Assembly: GCF_014863545.1 (NCBI RefSeq)
Contig: NZ_CP062260.1
Coordinates: 4,101,001-4,165,000 of the forward strand
DNA: 64,000 nt
Origin: Paenibacillus sp. JNUCC32
GTDB taxonomy: Bacteria > Bacillota > Bacilli > Paenibacillales > Paenibacillaceae
Reading direction: 5' to 3'
The notes under the pieces: generated by a model
Told to the model about the DNA's origin: nothing
Seen by the model: the letters and a program-made list of their open reading frames with translations, nothing else
Databases searched by the model: none
Position numbers and translations under genes: made by a program
In this document: positions 10,097 to 17,828 of the stretch, piece after piece
How the letters are laid out: each line of letters starts with the position of its first letter
Numbering within the stretch: the stretch's first letter is position 1

Positions 10097-11084
10097 TCAC
10101 ATTCTCTCGGGTCACAATCGAGATTCCGGTGTCCACCCGCACGGGAAGCGGCGACACGTCATTCCCGAGCGTCGGGGCCGGTACGGTAAGTCCGTGATGC
10201 AGGTGAAATAAATACTGCAAGGACCAGTAGCCCATGTTCCAAGTACCCTGGGCGATCGTAGCCGCGATGGTTCCGTCGGAAATCCGGTCCAGCGTCCCCT
10301 TGTTCGTATCGAATCCAATGATGGTCACCCGGCCCGCCTTACCCGCGCCGATAACGGCATCCGCCGCGCCCATTCCGCCGCTGGCCTCCGTCACGAAGAT
10401 CCCTTTGAGATCCGGGTGCTTGCCCAGCATGTCAGCCGCAGCCTCTTTGGCAACGAGGGTATCCCCTTTTCCTTCCCTGATCTCCACCACGGACATGGAA
10501 GGATATCTCTGCGCCAACGTGTCCCGGAAGCCCTCCGAGCGGTCGTCATGGTTCTGCTGCCCGGGCTGGGTCACAATTCCGATTTCGCCTTCCCTGCCGA
10601 GAAGCTGCGCCATCTTGTCCGCGGCCGCAACCCCTGCATTGTAATTGTTGGTTGCAAGAAAAGAATACGCTTTGCTGTCAGGTGCATCCGCATCGAACAG
10701 GACGACCGGAATCCCGGCATCCACGGCCTTATTGATCGTGGACGTCAGCGCCTTCGAATCGATGGCCGACAAGGCGATGCCGGCCGGACGCTTCGCGATG
10801 ACCTGCTCCAGGACGGTAATCTGTTCCTCCACGTCATATTGCGTGGACCCGCGATAATCGACGGTTACGCCGAGCGCGTCCCCTCCATCCTCGAAGCCCT
10901 TCAATATATTTTTCCAATATTCCATCCCCGATTGAAATGTGACCATGACGTAATTCTCGCCCATGCTGCCGTGCAGCCCGCCTTCCTCCCAGGCCGAGGA
11001 GCGCTTGTCTTCCAGCCTGTACATGAACACATAGGTGAGAAAAGCCAATATAAGAGCGCCGTAAACCAGCATCATCTTCTTCAT
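10077..11084 (-). CDS. Membrane-anchored RbsB/Peripla_BP_4-type sugar-binding sensor
   Basis: This 335-residue protein has a single N-terminal membrane segment (MLVYGALILAFLTYVFMY) and a type I periplasmic-binding fold. Visible fold motifs are MVTFQSGMEYWKNILKGFED, IALSAIDSKAL, GIPVVLFDAD, FVTEASGGMGAADA and IIGFDTNKGTLDRI. There is no lipobox cysteine, so it should stay anchored by the uncleaved helix. No ABC permease or ATPase accompanies it. It is instead the first gene of an operon with a kinase and a response regulator, which points to a sensor rather than a transporter component. The ligand is probably a monosaccharide (inference). The start has a CGGGGGAC ribosome binding site. Confidence 0.88.
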   Translation of the reverse strand: MKKMMLVYGALILAFLTYVFMYRLEDKRSSAWEEGGLHGSMGENYVMVTFQSGMEYWKNILKGFEDGGDALGVTVDYRGSTQYDVEEQITVLEQVIAKRPAGIALSAIDSKALTSTINKAVDAGIPVVLFDADAPDSKAYSFLATNNYNAGVAAADKMAQLLGREGEIGIVTQPGQQNHDDRSEGFRDTLAQRYPSMSVVEIREGKGDTLVAKEAAADMLGKHPDLKGIFVTEASGGMGAADAVIGAGKAGRVTIIGFDTNKGTLDRISDGTIAATIAQGTWNMGYWSLQYLFHLHHGLTVPAPTLGNDVSPLPVRVDTGISIVTRENVNDYYAK

Positions 11085-11128
11085 GAATGAGTCCCCCGAT
11101 TCTTGATCCTTCGTGTGCCATCCACCAG

Positions 11129-11144
11129 TTGCAACCGGTTACAT
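11129..11144. promoter_or_regulatory. Perfect cre (CcpA) site
   Basis: The 16 bp TTGCAACCGGTTACAT match the WTGNAANCGNWWNCAW cre consensus at every position on both strands. The site lies between the predicted promoter and the ATG at 11084, a typical position for CcpA repression. Confidence 0.8.
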
Positions 11145-11155
11145 ATCGTATAATG

Positions 11156-11185
11156 AATATACTGCAATTCTCTGAAAAAGATCAA
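11156..11185 (-). promoter_or_regulatory. Sigma-A-type promoter of the three-component sensor operon
   Basis: On the minus strand TTGATC (11180-11185) and TATATT (11156-11161) are 18 bp apart, and the cre site lies just downstream. Predicted by eye only. Confidence 0.5.
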
Positions 11186-11217
11186 ACGCTTGCTAGAATT
11201 TGGCAGCGTACAGCAGC

Positions 11218-11266
11218 AAAAAACAGGCTGTTCCAGGTTCCCCTTAACCATGTTCACAGCCTGTTT
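11218..11266 (-). terminator. Terminator of the TetR gene
   Basis: On the minus strand AAACAGGCTGT and ACAGCCTGTTT form an 11-bp stem with a loop of about 24 nt, followed by TTTTTT. It lies ~60 bp past the TetR stop. Confidence 0.7.
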
Positions 11267-11328
11267 CTATGATTTCAAGCATCTGCATTTCGTTCCTGCA
11301 TGAACGAGGCTTGGATTGCCCGTACAGC

Positions 11329-11919
11329 TCACTTAGCCGGATAGATGCTAATGCCGTGCATAAATAAACTCACCACGTGACGCGCAAGATCCTCAGGAGT
11401 CCGCTTGCCTGTCAGCAGCTGCTGGGAGGTCAGCCTTTCGATGACGCCGACCAGGCACTCCGCAACGATGTGCATGTCGGAATCACGGTCAAAGTACCCG
11501 TCCTGCTGCTCTCCCTTCAGATTTTGCTCGATCATGGCTGCCATTTCAGCCTTTACGATGACGGAATCATCCCCGATAAAAAAACCGATTTGCGTCAAAT
11601 CCGGGTCCTTGCCAAGAAACGTGAACAACCCCGTAAGCACGCCAAGCAAACGCCCGGTCACATGAGCCTCATCGATTCCGCTCTCCAACCGGCTTCCCTC
11701 GATCAGGCCTTTAAGCTCCGAACGAAATTTCTCCATCAGCTCCCTGAAAATCGCCTCTTTGCTCTCAAAATACAAATAGAATGACGGCTGCGTCAATCCT
11801 GCCCGGGAAACGATGGTGCTGATCTTGGTCTGATGGTATCCTGACTTCGCAAATTCATTGGCGGCAACAACCAGTAGTCTTGCCCGGCTTTCTTGTCCGT
11901 TCGCACCCTTCTTCCGCAA
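11329..11919 (-). CDS. TetR-family transcriptional regulator
   Basis: This is a TetR/AcrR-type repressor of about 196 residues. The N-terminal HTH is clear: ARLLVVAANEFAKSGYHQTK, then ISTIVSRAGLTQPSFYLYFESKEAIF. The C-terminal ligand domain is family-variable. I prefer the TTG at 11919 because GGAGG lies 10 bp upstream. An in-frame ATG at 11946 would add nine residues but has no clear ribosome binding site. The gene is divergent from mqnB across ~190 bp, so it could regulate mqnBD or itself. Its effector is unknown. Confidence 0.88.
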   Translation of the reverse strand: MRKKGANGQESRARLLVVAANEFAKSGYHQTKISTIVSRAGLTQPSFYLYFESKEAIFRELMEKFRSELKGLIEGSRLESGIDEAHVTGRLLGVLTGLFTFLGKDPDLTQIGFFIGDDSVIVKAEMAAMIEQNLKGEQQDGYFDRDSDMHIVAECLVGVIERLTSQQLLTGKRTPEDLARHVVSLFMHGISIYPAK

Positions 11920-12048
11920 AGCTATCCAACCTCCGAATCTACCCATGATGTATGTATGCTAGTTACCCTTCATTATACTCTATATCGGAAAGTTGCTGCT
12001 ACACATAAAGTGTCCCGCCTGAACCGAAGACTTTACATCGCCCCCGGA

Positions 12049-12060
12049 ACGTTATAACGT
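12049..12060. promoter_or_regulatory. 12-bp perfect palindrome, possible operator
   Basis: ACGTTATAACGT is a perfect palindrome in the divergent TetR/mqnB intergenic region, about 50 bp upstream of the mqnB start. It overlaps a possible -10 (TATAAC). A TetR operator is possible but unproven. Confidence 0.35.
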
Positions 12061-12108
12061 AAAAGGGATGAGATGCTTAACGTTTCAGCCAAAAAGGAGA
12101 TTACTCAC

Positions 12109-12819
12109 ATGCAGGAACATACCCAATCCAACTCGGTAGATACAATCGAGTCATATAGCTCGGCCCCGCATTCCTCCAAGCGCGTGCTTATCGTCACGGC
12201 GGTTGATGCCGAAAAAGATGCCGTGTTGCGCGGCCTAAAGAATGCGTCCGGATTCGAGGTTATCGCGGGAGGAGTCGGTCCGGCGGCAACGGCGGCCGCG
12301 ACTGCCCGACGGTTGATGCAAACCTCCTACGATTTCGTTGTCAGCGCAGGCATCGCCGGAGGTTTTGCCGGTCAAGCTGAGGTTGGCTCCATCGTCATTG
12401 CGGACCTCATCCTTGCGGCGGATCTCGGATCCGAAACCGAAGACGGCTTCAGCAGCGTTCAGGAGCTCGGCTTCGGAACGGATCGGATTCCGGTCGATGC
12501 TGCCGCGGCCGGCAAGCTCGTCGAGGCCTTGGAGGATGCCGGCGCCGCCGTGACCCATGGCCCCGTGCTGACCGTATCCACCACGACGGGAACGGCGGCG
12601 ACGGCCGCCAGCCTTCTCCGCCGGGTGCCGAACGCCTGCGCCGAAGCGATGGAAGGGTTCGGCGTAGCCACCGCTGCCGCTGCAGCCGGGGTACCCGTGC
12701 TTGAGATCCGTACCATATCCAATCAGGTCGGTCCGCGGGACCGCGGCGCATGGAAGATCAAGGAGGCGCTGCAGGCGCTTGAGACAGCAAGTTCATTACT
12801 ACCGGAGGTGCTACGATGA
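12109..12819 (+). CDS. mqnB: Futalosine hydrolase
   Basis: MqnB splits futalosine into hypoxanthine and dehypoxanthinyl futalosine in the futalosine route to menaquinone. The protein has a nucleoside-phosphorylase-like fold: RVLIVTAVDAEKDAVLRGL near the N-terminus, FVVSAGIAGGFAG in the middle, and the substrate-binding MEGFGVATAAAAAGVPVLEI near the C-terminus. The start at 12109 has AAGGAG nine bases upstream. An ATG at 12073 with AAAGGG would add 12 residues. The stop overlaps the mqnD start (ATGA), so the two genes form an operon. Other mqn genes are not in the window. Confidence 0.9.
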   Translation: MQEHTQSNSVDTIESYSSAPHSSKRVLIVTAVDAEKDAVLRGLKNASGFEVIAGGVGPAATAAATARRLMQTSYDFVVSAGIAGGFAGQAEVGSIVIADLILAADLGSETEDGFSSVQELGFGTDRIPVDAAAAGKLVEALEDAGAAVTHGPVLTVSTTTGTAATAASLLRRVPNACAEAMEGFGVATAAAAAGVPVLEIRTISNQVGPRDRGAWKIKEALQALETASSLLPEVLR

Positions 12820-13673
12820 AAATCGCTTTTTCCCCTTGCCCCAACGACACATTTGTATTTCATGCCTGGGTTCACGGTCTTATTCCCGGTGCTCCCGAGC
12901 TTGATGTATCCTATGCGGATATCGATATCACCAATCATTGGGCGGCCGAGGATCGGGAACATGACATCTTGAAAATATCCTATGCCGCACTGCCCTGGGT
13001 GTTGGATGAATACGCCCTGCTGCCCTGCGGGGGAGCGCTCGGCCGCGGTTGCGGGCCTCTCGTTCTGACGGCGGACAAGCTGACCGACGGAAAGACCCCG
13101 GACAGTCCGGCAGCGCTGTCCGGCCGGCGAGTAGCCGTTCCGAGCGAGCGCTCCACGGCTTATCTGTTGTTTCGCCTGTGGGCCGCCCAAAACGTACCCG
13201 GGGGACTCGGCGAAATCGTGGTGATGCCGTTTGACCAGATCATGCCGGCTGTCCGCGACGGTGCCATCGATGCCGGGCTGGTCATTCACGAAGCGCGATT
13301 CACGTACCCCTCCTACGGATTGAAGCTGATGACCGATCTCGGCAGCTGGTGGGAATCCGATACGAATCTGCCGATCCCGCTGGGAGCGATCGTGGCCCGA
13401 AGGTCGCTGGATCTGGCCAGCATCTCGAGCTGGATCCGCTCCTCGGTCGAATACGCCTGGGAACATCCCGGGGAATCCCGGGATTATGTCCTCCGGCACG
13501 CACAGGAAATGGACCCGGACGTCGCCGATGCCCACATTGACTTATATGTCAATCCATTTACCGCAGAGCTGGGCGAAGACGGCTATGCAGCAATTTCCGC
13601 CCTGCTGAACCGCGCAGCCGATGAAGGGCTCGTGCCGCGGATCGATCCCGCGCTGCTGAAACGTCCGGAATAG
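12816..13673 (+). CDS. mqnD: 1,4-dihydroxy-6-naphthoate synthase
   Basis: MqnD converts cyclic dehypoxanthinyl futalosine to 1,4-dihydroxy-6-naphthoate, a late step of the futalosine menaquinone pathway. The 285-residue protein has the family N-terminus FSPCPNDTFVFHAWVHG. It also has the binding-protein-like segments GCGPLVLTADKL, VAVPSERSTAYLLFRLW and DAGLVIHEARFTY. Its length is normal for the family. It is coupled to mqnB by a 4-bp overlap and followed by a strong terminator. Confidence 0.93.
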   Translation: MKIAFSPCPNDTFVFHAWVHGLIPGAPELDVSYADIDITNHWAAEDREHDILKISYAALPWVLDEYALLPCGGALGRGCGPLVLTADKLTDGKTPDSPAALSGRRVAVPSERSTAYLLFRLWAAQNVPGGLGEIVVMPFDQIMPAVRDGAIDAGLVIHEARFTYPSYGLKLMTDLGSWWESDTNLPIPLGAIVARRSLDLASISSWIRSSVEYAWEHPGESRDYVLRHAQEMDPDVADAHIDLYVNPFTAELGEDGYAAISALLNRAADEGLVPRIDPALLKRPE

Positions 13674-13795
13674 CCAGAAGATAACCATCTAACGACATCT
13701 TCTCTTGAAAGACCGACTGCATGGCAGCGGAAGTCTTTCCAGCGAGAGTAGGAGGGGCTCCCTCCGAAGTCAATACTATATTTCTCTAAAAATAG

Positions 13796-13854
13796 AGGAA
13801 CGCCCCTGAGCCCGGCCAACCGTGTCCGGCTTCTCTTTTGGCGTTCCTTTTTTT
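13796..13854 (+). terminator. Terminator of mqnBD
   Basis: AGGAACGCC pairs with GGCGTTCCT, with an inner GCCCGGCC/GTCCGGC arm, and is followed by eight T. It sits between the converging mqnD and mug genes. Confidence 0.85.
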
Positions 13855-13889
13855 CCTGCCTGCGAATCGTTTCATCCGAACTTTCCAAG

Positions 13890-14405
13890 TCAGAACTCGT
13901 TCCTCGATATCCAATCATGCAGCTGCCTGTAAATTCCGATAATTTCATCCATGGGCATCCTCACCAGCCCGCTGGACGATGGAGCTACAAACTCATGGAC
14001 GCCGTCTACGACGGAGTCCGGCTGGATTCCCCAGTCCGCCTTGGCCTTGCCGCTGTATTCGGTATACACGCCCTTGCCGACAAAACAGGCAACCTCCGGT
14101 CTGTATTCCTCCAGCTTCTTCCGCAGCGTCTCTCTTCCGAGCCTATACTCTTCGCGGGTAATGTCTTCCGCGCCCCGGGTGGGCCTGGCTACAATATTGG
14201 TGAATCCATAACCCAGTTTAAGCAATTCCCCGTCCTCTGCGGCTTCATATAAGCGTGGAGTCAAACCGGACTTATGCAGTATCCTCCAAAAATTGTTGCG
14301 CGGGTTTGCGTAATGGTGCCCCACTTCGCCCGATCGCAGACTCGGGTTAAAGCCGATAAATACAAGGGTTAATCCATAATCCAGATGATCGCTGACTTCG
14401 TCCAA
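13890..14405 (-). CDS. mug: G/U mismatch-specific uracil-DNA glycosylase (Mug/TDG family)
   Basis: This 171-residue DNA repair glycosylase should remove uracil or other damaged pyrimidines from mispairs. The catalytic-region motif GFNPSLRSG (N20 in the position of the Mug catalytic Asn) is followed by HHYANPRNNFWRILHKSG, as in Mug. The second family motif near the C-terminus reads VAPSSSGL where VLPNPSGL is usual, a small deviation near the active site. The gene stands alone, converging on mqnD. Confidence 0.88.
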   Translation of the reverse strand: MDEVSDHLDYGLTLVFIGFNPSLRSGEVGHHYANPRNNFWRILHKSGLTPRLYEAAEDGELLKLGYGFTNIVARPTRGAEDITREEYRLGRETLRKKLEEYRPEVACFVGKGVYTEYSGKAKADWGIQPDSVVDGVHEFVAPSSSGLVRMPMDEIIGIYRQLHDWISRNEF

Positions 14406-14446
14406 GCTTGATTCCTCCTCATCATCTAATCTGGGTCCCCTTAAGT

Positions 14447-14950
14447 TTAATGAGAGCTCGATGCGGCGGCGCTGTTGTTGCGTTTGCGTATTTGGTGAAT
14501 GCCCATCACGACGGCAACGAGCTCCCAGTCATCGAGAACATCGCTCTCATTCTGCAGCTGATAGGCTCCGGCTTGGAGCCAGCCGCTAATGCGGGAAAAT
14601 TGGGCGATGATCCTTCCGGTCTCATCCGTTATTTCATATTCATTGGAAAAGGCAGGCGAAGTGATCTCATACACGCCACGCGCCCCCGCATCGTATTCGA
14701 ATTTTTTCGTAAAGAAACTCATCCGCATGCGCAGCAGACCCAGTTCTTCCCCATTGCCGCCCGTGATATTCCATTTGTTCGAGAAGAATCGGAACGAGCC
14801 GCTGCATACGGCCTCTCCCCCGGCGTTATACACGTCCAGCGAGGAGCCGAAAGCGCTCTTCAAGTCCAAGCTTCCTATTACGCGGCCTTCCCTATCCATA
14901 ATATCTGTTATCCCCGAGCTAAAAAAGTTATCCTTAAAATACAAATGCAT
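14447..14950 (-). CDS. LURP-one-related / tubby-C-like protein
   Basis: This 167-residue protein lacks a signal peptide or membrane segment. The sequence is a series of short beta strands with the pattern DREGRVIGSLDLK, VYNAGGEAVCSGSF, DAGARGVYEITSPAFSNEYEI. That resembles the LURP-one/tubby C-terminal-like barrel found in Bacillus proteins of unknown role. The ATG has AGGAAGGGGAGC upstream. It is divergent from the ECF sigma factor, with an ECF-like promoter candidate (14997-15022) facing it, so it may be a target of that sigma factor. The family call is from pattern only. Confidence 0.6.
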   Translation of the reverse strand: MHLYFKDNFFSSGITDIMDREGRVIGSLDLKSAFGSSLDVYNAGGEAVCSGSFRFFSNKWNITGGNGEELGLLRMRMSFFTKKFEYDAGARGVYEITSPAFSNEYEITDETGRIIAQFSRISGWLQAGAYQLQNESDVLDDWELVAVVMGIHQIRKRNNSAAASSSH

Positions 14951-14996
14951 GCCCCTGCTCCCCTTCCTCGATTTCCTGCATCCCTGTTATTCATAC

Positions 14997-15022
14997 AACG
15001 ATTTGCAGGTTAAATTGTTTCA
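14997..15022 (-). promoter_or_regulatory. ECF-type promoter candidate for the LURP-like gene
   Basis: On the minus strand TGAAAC and CGTTGT are separated by 16 bp, the spacing and -35 of SigW/SigM/SigX-type promoters. It faces the 14447-14950 gene and lies next to the sigma-factor gene. Confidence 0.4.
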
Positions 15023-15041
15023 AATTTTTGCGGGAAATTCG

Positions 15042-15069
15042 GGAACCGATCCATGTTTCAATTGTCTAA
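15042..15069 (+). promoter_or_regulatory. ECF-type autoregulatory promoter candidate
   Basis: GGAACC (15042-15047) and GTCTAA (15064-15069) are 16 bp apart, an ECF-like -35/-10 pair directly upstream of the sigma-factor gene. If used, transcription would start very near the coding start. Confidence 0.45.
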
Positions 15070-15080
15070 TATTCGAGGTG

Positions 15081-15623
15081 ATGCTATTGGAGACCCTTAA
15101 ATCTATGGTAGCCGTGAATGATCCAAGCACGCTGCTGAGCGGCTGGATGGAGTCCTTCGGCCAGGACGTGTGGAACTATGCGTTCTTCTTAACGAAACGC
15201 AAAGATGCGGCGGACGATATCAGTCAGGACGTGTTCCTTAGGGCTTATAAGCACTGGAATGATTTTGAGGGCCGAAGCTCGGTCAGAACGTGGCTGTTAA
15301 CCATCACCCGCAATCTTTCCCTGAACTATCTCAAATCCTCCTTCATGACAAGGGTGTCTTTAACCGGCTGGATCACCTCCAAGCAGACCGAGCCTTCCGC
15401 GGAAAAAGAGTTCATGGATGCTGCGGCCGTCTCGCAGATCTGGAAATGCGTGATGGAGCTGCCGCCCAAATACCGGGAAGTGCTGATCCTGGAATTCCAC
15501 TATCAGCTGCCGCGAAAAGAAATGGCCCAACTGCTCGGCCTATCCGAAGGAACGATCAAGTCCAGACTGCACCGGGCGCGCGCCCGGATGGAAACGATGT
15601 TGAAAGGAGCGGATATCCCATGA
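15081..15623 (+). CDS. ECF RNA polymerase sigma factor
   Basis: This is a sigma-70 ECF factor of about 180 residues. Region 2 is WNYAFFLTKRKDAADDISQD plus VFLRAYKHWNDFEGRSSVRTW. Region 4 is LPPKYREVLILEFHYQLPRK plus EMAQLLGLSEGTIKSRLHRAR. The frame is open far upstream, but homology begins here. Start choices are ATG 15081 (GAGGTG abuts it), TTG 15087 (GAGGTG at 6 bp) and ATG 15105. The next gene overlaps the stop by 4 bp and encodes a single-pass membrane protein, the usual sigma/anti-sigma arrangement. The promoter candidate at 15042-15069 suggests autoregulation. Confidence 0.9.
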   Translation: MLLETLKSMVAVNDPSTLLSGWMESFGQDVWNYAFFLTKRKDAADDISQDVFLRAYKHWNDFEGRSSVRTWLLTITRNLSLNYLKSSFMTRVSLTGWITSKQTEPSAEKEFMDAAAVSQIWKCVMELPPKYREVLILEFHYQLPRKEMAQLLGLSEGTIKSRLHRARARMETMLKGADIP

Positions 15624-16591
15624 AAACCGAACAAGAGCCGCAGCCGGATTGGATGCAGGAGCTTGCTTCCCCTCCGTTCAACGAGCCGATGTTCACCGCG
15701 AAGATGAAATCCGATGTATCGCAGAGCGCCGCAAACGGCGCCATAAGCCGTAAACGACGAAGAGCTCCAAGGCGTCTTATCAGCATGACCGCGGGCGTAT
15801 TGGCGCTGCTTCTCATAGCGGCGGTATGGGGATGGCGCGAGTCCCCTGCGCTTCAACGGATGATCCCCATCCAGGGCTGGGGATACGCTGCCAAGTGGAC
15901 TCCCCGAAGCGTATACACGGTGGATGGCGTGGATAAACTTCAGGTTTTTCCGGGCGGGGAAGCTGCCGCGGGCTCTCCGGCCGGAGCCTGGTGGAATTTA
16001 TTAACCCCGATCCAAGAACTTGAAGGGAAAACGATCAGCATATCCGCCGTTCACCGAGATACGGGAACTATCATCGAGGAGCTTGCCGAGACAAAGATTA
16101 CCTCCGATATGGCTTACAATGACTTAACGCGAGTTTCTTCCCGCTTCGCTCTGCCGCTTTCCGGTTTATGGCGTTTCGACGTGATGGTGGACAATGAGAA
16201 ATATGGCGATATCGTTATCGATGTTCCGGATAGCAGTTGGGAGCCGAGCCCGAGCTTCGTGTCCGGCAGTTATGCCATGAGCGGCGTCGAAGGACGCTTG
16301 GGCTTTATATATCCAGACCTTATCGCTGGCAAGCCGAACAAATACATGTGGCATTTCTGGGGGCTTGACGAAGAATTAACGGGGGATCTGGTCATCACCG
16401 CCGTGAAACAAAATTCGTCCGAGATCATTGATGTATTTAAGGTTGGCGGTTTAAGGCCTTCGCCCTTAAACGGTGCCGATGCAGCCATACCCACCTCCAT
16501 GTCGCTGCCTTCGCCTGGACTTTGGCGCATTATGGTCTCGATCGACGGTCAATTGTTCGGCAGCGTCATTGTCGAAGTTGCTAAACCTTGA
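15620..16591 (+). CDS. Probable membrane anti-sigma factor with DUF4871-like outer domain
   Basis: This 323-residue protein has a cytoplasmic segment of ~55 residues, which starts MKTEQEPQPDWMQELASPPF and ends in a basic stretch. One membrane helix follows (LISMTAGVLALLLIAAVWGW). The ~240-residue outer part holds two related beta-rich halves, each with a LPxSGLWRF/LPSPGLWRIMV-type motif, plus KYMWHFWGLDEEL, which recalls DUF4871. The start is fixed by AAAGGAGC and an ATGA overlap with the sigma gene. The anti-sigma role is inferred from topology and coupling. No zinc-binding HxxxCxxC motif is visible, so it is not a ZAS-type anti-sigma. Confidence 0.75.
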   Translation: MKTEQEPQPDWMQELASPPFNEPMFTAKMKSDVSQSAANGAISRKRRRAPRRLISMTAGVLALLLIAAVWGWRESPALQRMIPIQGWGYAAKWTPRSVYTVDGVDKLQVFPGGEAAAGSPAGAWWNLLTPIQELEGKTISISAVHRDTGTIIEELAETKITSDMAYNDLTRVSSRFALPLSGLWRFDVMVDNEKYGDIVIDVPDSSWEPSPSFVSGSYAMSGVEGRLGFIYPDLIAGKPNKYMWHFWGLDEELTGDLVITAVKQNSSEIIDVFKVGGLRPSPLNGADAAIPTSMSLPSPGLWRIMVSIDGQLFGSVIVEVAKP

Positions 16592-16725
16592 ATTTGGGAT
16601 GCCGCAAGATACATGATCCGCGGACCGTTAACACATGCATGCCTCATGGCAAGCCTCCTCTTGCAATCATGGAGGAAGCCGCTGCCTTGACCCTGCCGTG
16701 GAAATGAACGGATTCCATTAAATAA

Positions 16726-16769
16726 GGCTGCCCCGGTCCGTAGAACATCTACGGAGAACCGGGGCAGCC
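16726..16769. terminator. Strong hairpin between converging genes
   Basis: GGCTGCCCCGGT-CCGTAG pairs with CTACGG-ACCGGGGCAGCC around a short loop. T-runs are weak on both sides. It probably ends both the sigma/anti-sigma operon and the lipoprotein gene. Confidence 0.65.
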
Positions 16770-16824
16770 CTTTCAAGAGGAATATGACGGTTCATATTCC
16801 TTTTGTTCCATCAGCCAAGACGCA

Positions 16825-17703
16825 TTATTTTGCTTCCAATGCTTCCTTCGGCACTTCGATTTTGCTGATTTCGTTATGCTTGGAGTAGGCGCTCTTCATT
16901 TTCATATCCAAGGAAACCTTCTGACCCTCGGCTTCCATTGCCATCACCATGTCCAAATCCGTTGTTACAGGCAGGTAAGATTCCTTCTGCACGCCATAAG
17001 TAATATGAATGCTCTTGATATCCATTTGGTCCATCATGGCTTCCATCTGCGGATCGTTGCCCGCTTGGCTCATCATAGACTTGGCAAGCTCCTTCAGATT
17101 GTCGCCGGAGACATCCGCCGTCAGGACGTATGCGTCTCCGTCCTCCGTTACTTTGAAGTCCTTAGCGAGGGTCTTGAATTGCTCTACCTGCTGCTCAGGA
17201 CTCGCACTGCTCGGATCCAGGCTGTCGCGGATCTCCTGCTCCGATTCCTTCGGAACCTGCATCCATTGACCATCCATGAGCATGTAGATGCCGTCTTCCG
17301 TTATATACTGCTTCATCTCGACCTTGCCTTCCGGCGAATCCATCACGACGTTCTGCATCATCTCCACCGGCTCTAGCGTAAGCTCCGAATCGAGCGACAT
17401 ATCAACGTTTTGCTCCTGTTTCTCAGGGCCTTCAACAACGATGTGCTGCTTGACATCGGCTTTCATGGCAAAGCTCTTCAAGTTTTTCGAAGCTTCGGCC
17501 GATTTTTGAAGAAGCTCGTCAGCGGTCGGCAAAGCCTCCTCCTTCGGCTCTTCTTTAGCCGGCGGCGTCTCTGCCGGAGTCGTCGTCCCTTGTTCCGCTG
17601 CAGGCGGTGTTGCGGCATCATCTGCTGCTTTGTTGTCTTTGCCGCATGCCGTCATGCTCATAACCAAAATTGCCCCTAGTAATACTGCTGTCCACTTCTT
17701 CAA
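16825..17703 (-). CDS. Lipoprotein of the DUF6612/LppX-like type
   Basis: This is a 292-residue lipoprotein with the lipobox MSMTAC and Cys20. A Pro/Ala/Glu-rich spacer covers ~25-60. The folded domain begins TADELLQKSAEASKNLKSFA. Its alternating beta pattern (VDMSLDSELTLEP, MKQYITEDGIYMLMDGQWMQ) resembles LolA/LppX-type half-barrels in Firmicutes lipoproteins annotated DUF6612. It should sit on the outer face of the membrane. Its cargo, if any, is unknown. It is monocistronic. Confidence 0.75.
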   Translation of the reverse strand: MKKWTAVLLGAILVMSMTACGKDNKAADDAATPPAAEQGTTTPAETPPAKEEPKEEALPTADELLQKSAEASKNLKSFAMKADVKQHIVVEGPEKQEQNVDMSLDSELTLEPVEMMQNVVMDSPEGKVEMKQYITEDGIYMLMDGQWMQVPKESEQEIRDSLDPSSASPEQQVEQFKTLAKDFKVTEDGDAYVLTADVSGDNLKELAKSMMSQAGNDPQMEAMMDQMDIKSIHITYGVQKESYLPVTTDLDMVMAMEAEGQKVSLDMKMKSAYSKHNEISKIEVPKEALEAK

Positions 17704-17828
17704 TCCAATTTCCTCCTAAAATATGTATTCCGGATTACTTACCCATTCTATACGATTTGTAACATCCGTTGATCAAAATTTCCGAAAAAGGTACACTAGA
17801 CCTAATTCTGTTCAGGAGGCGTGCTCGA

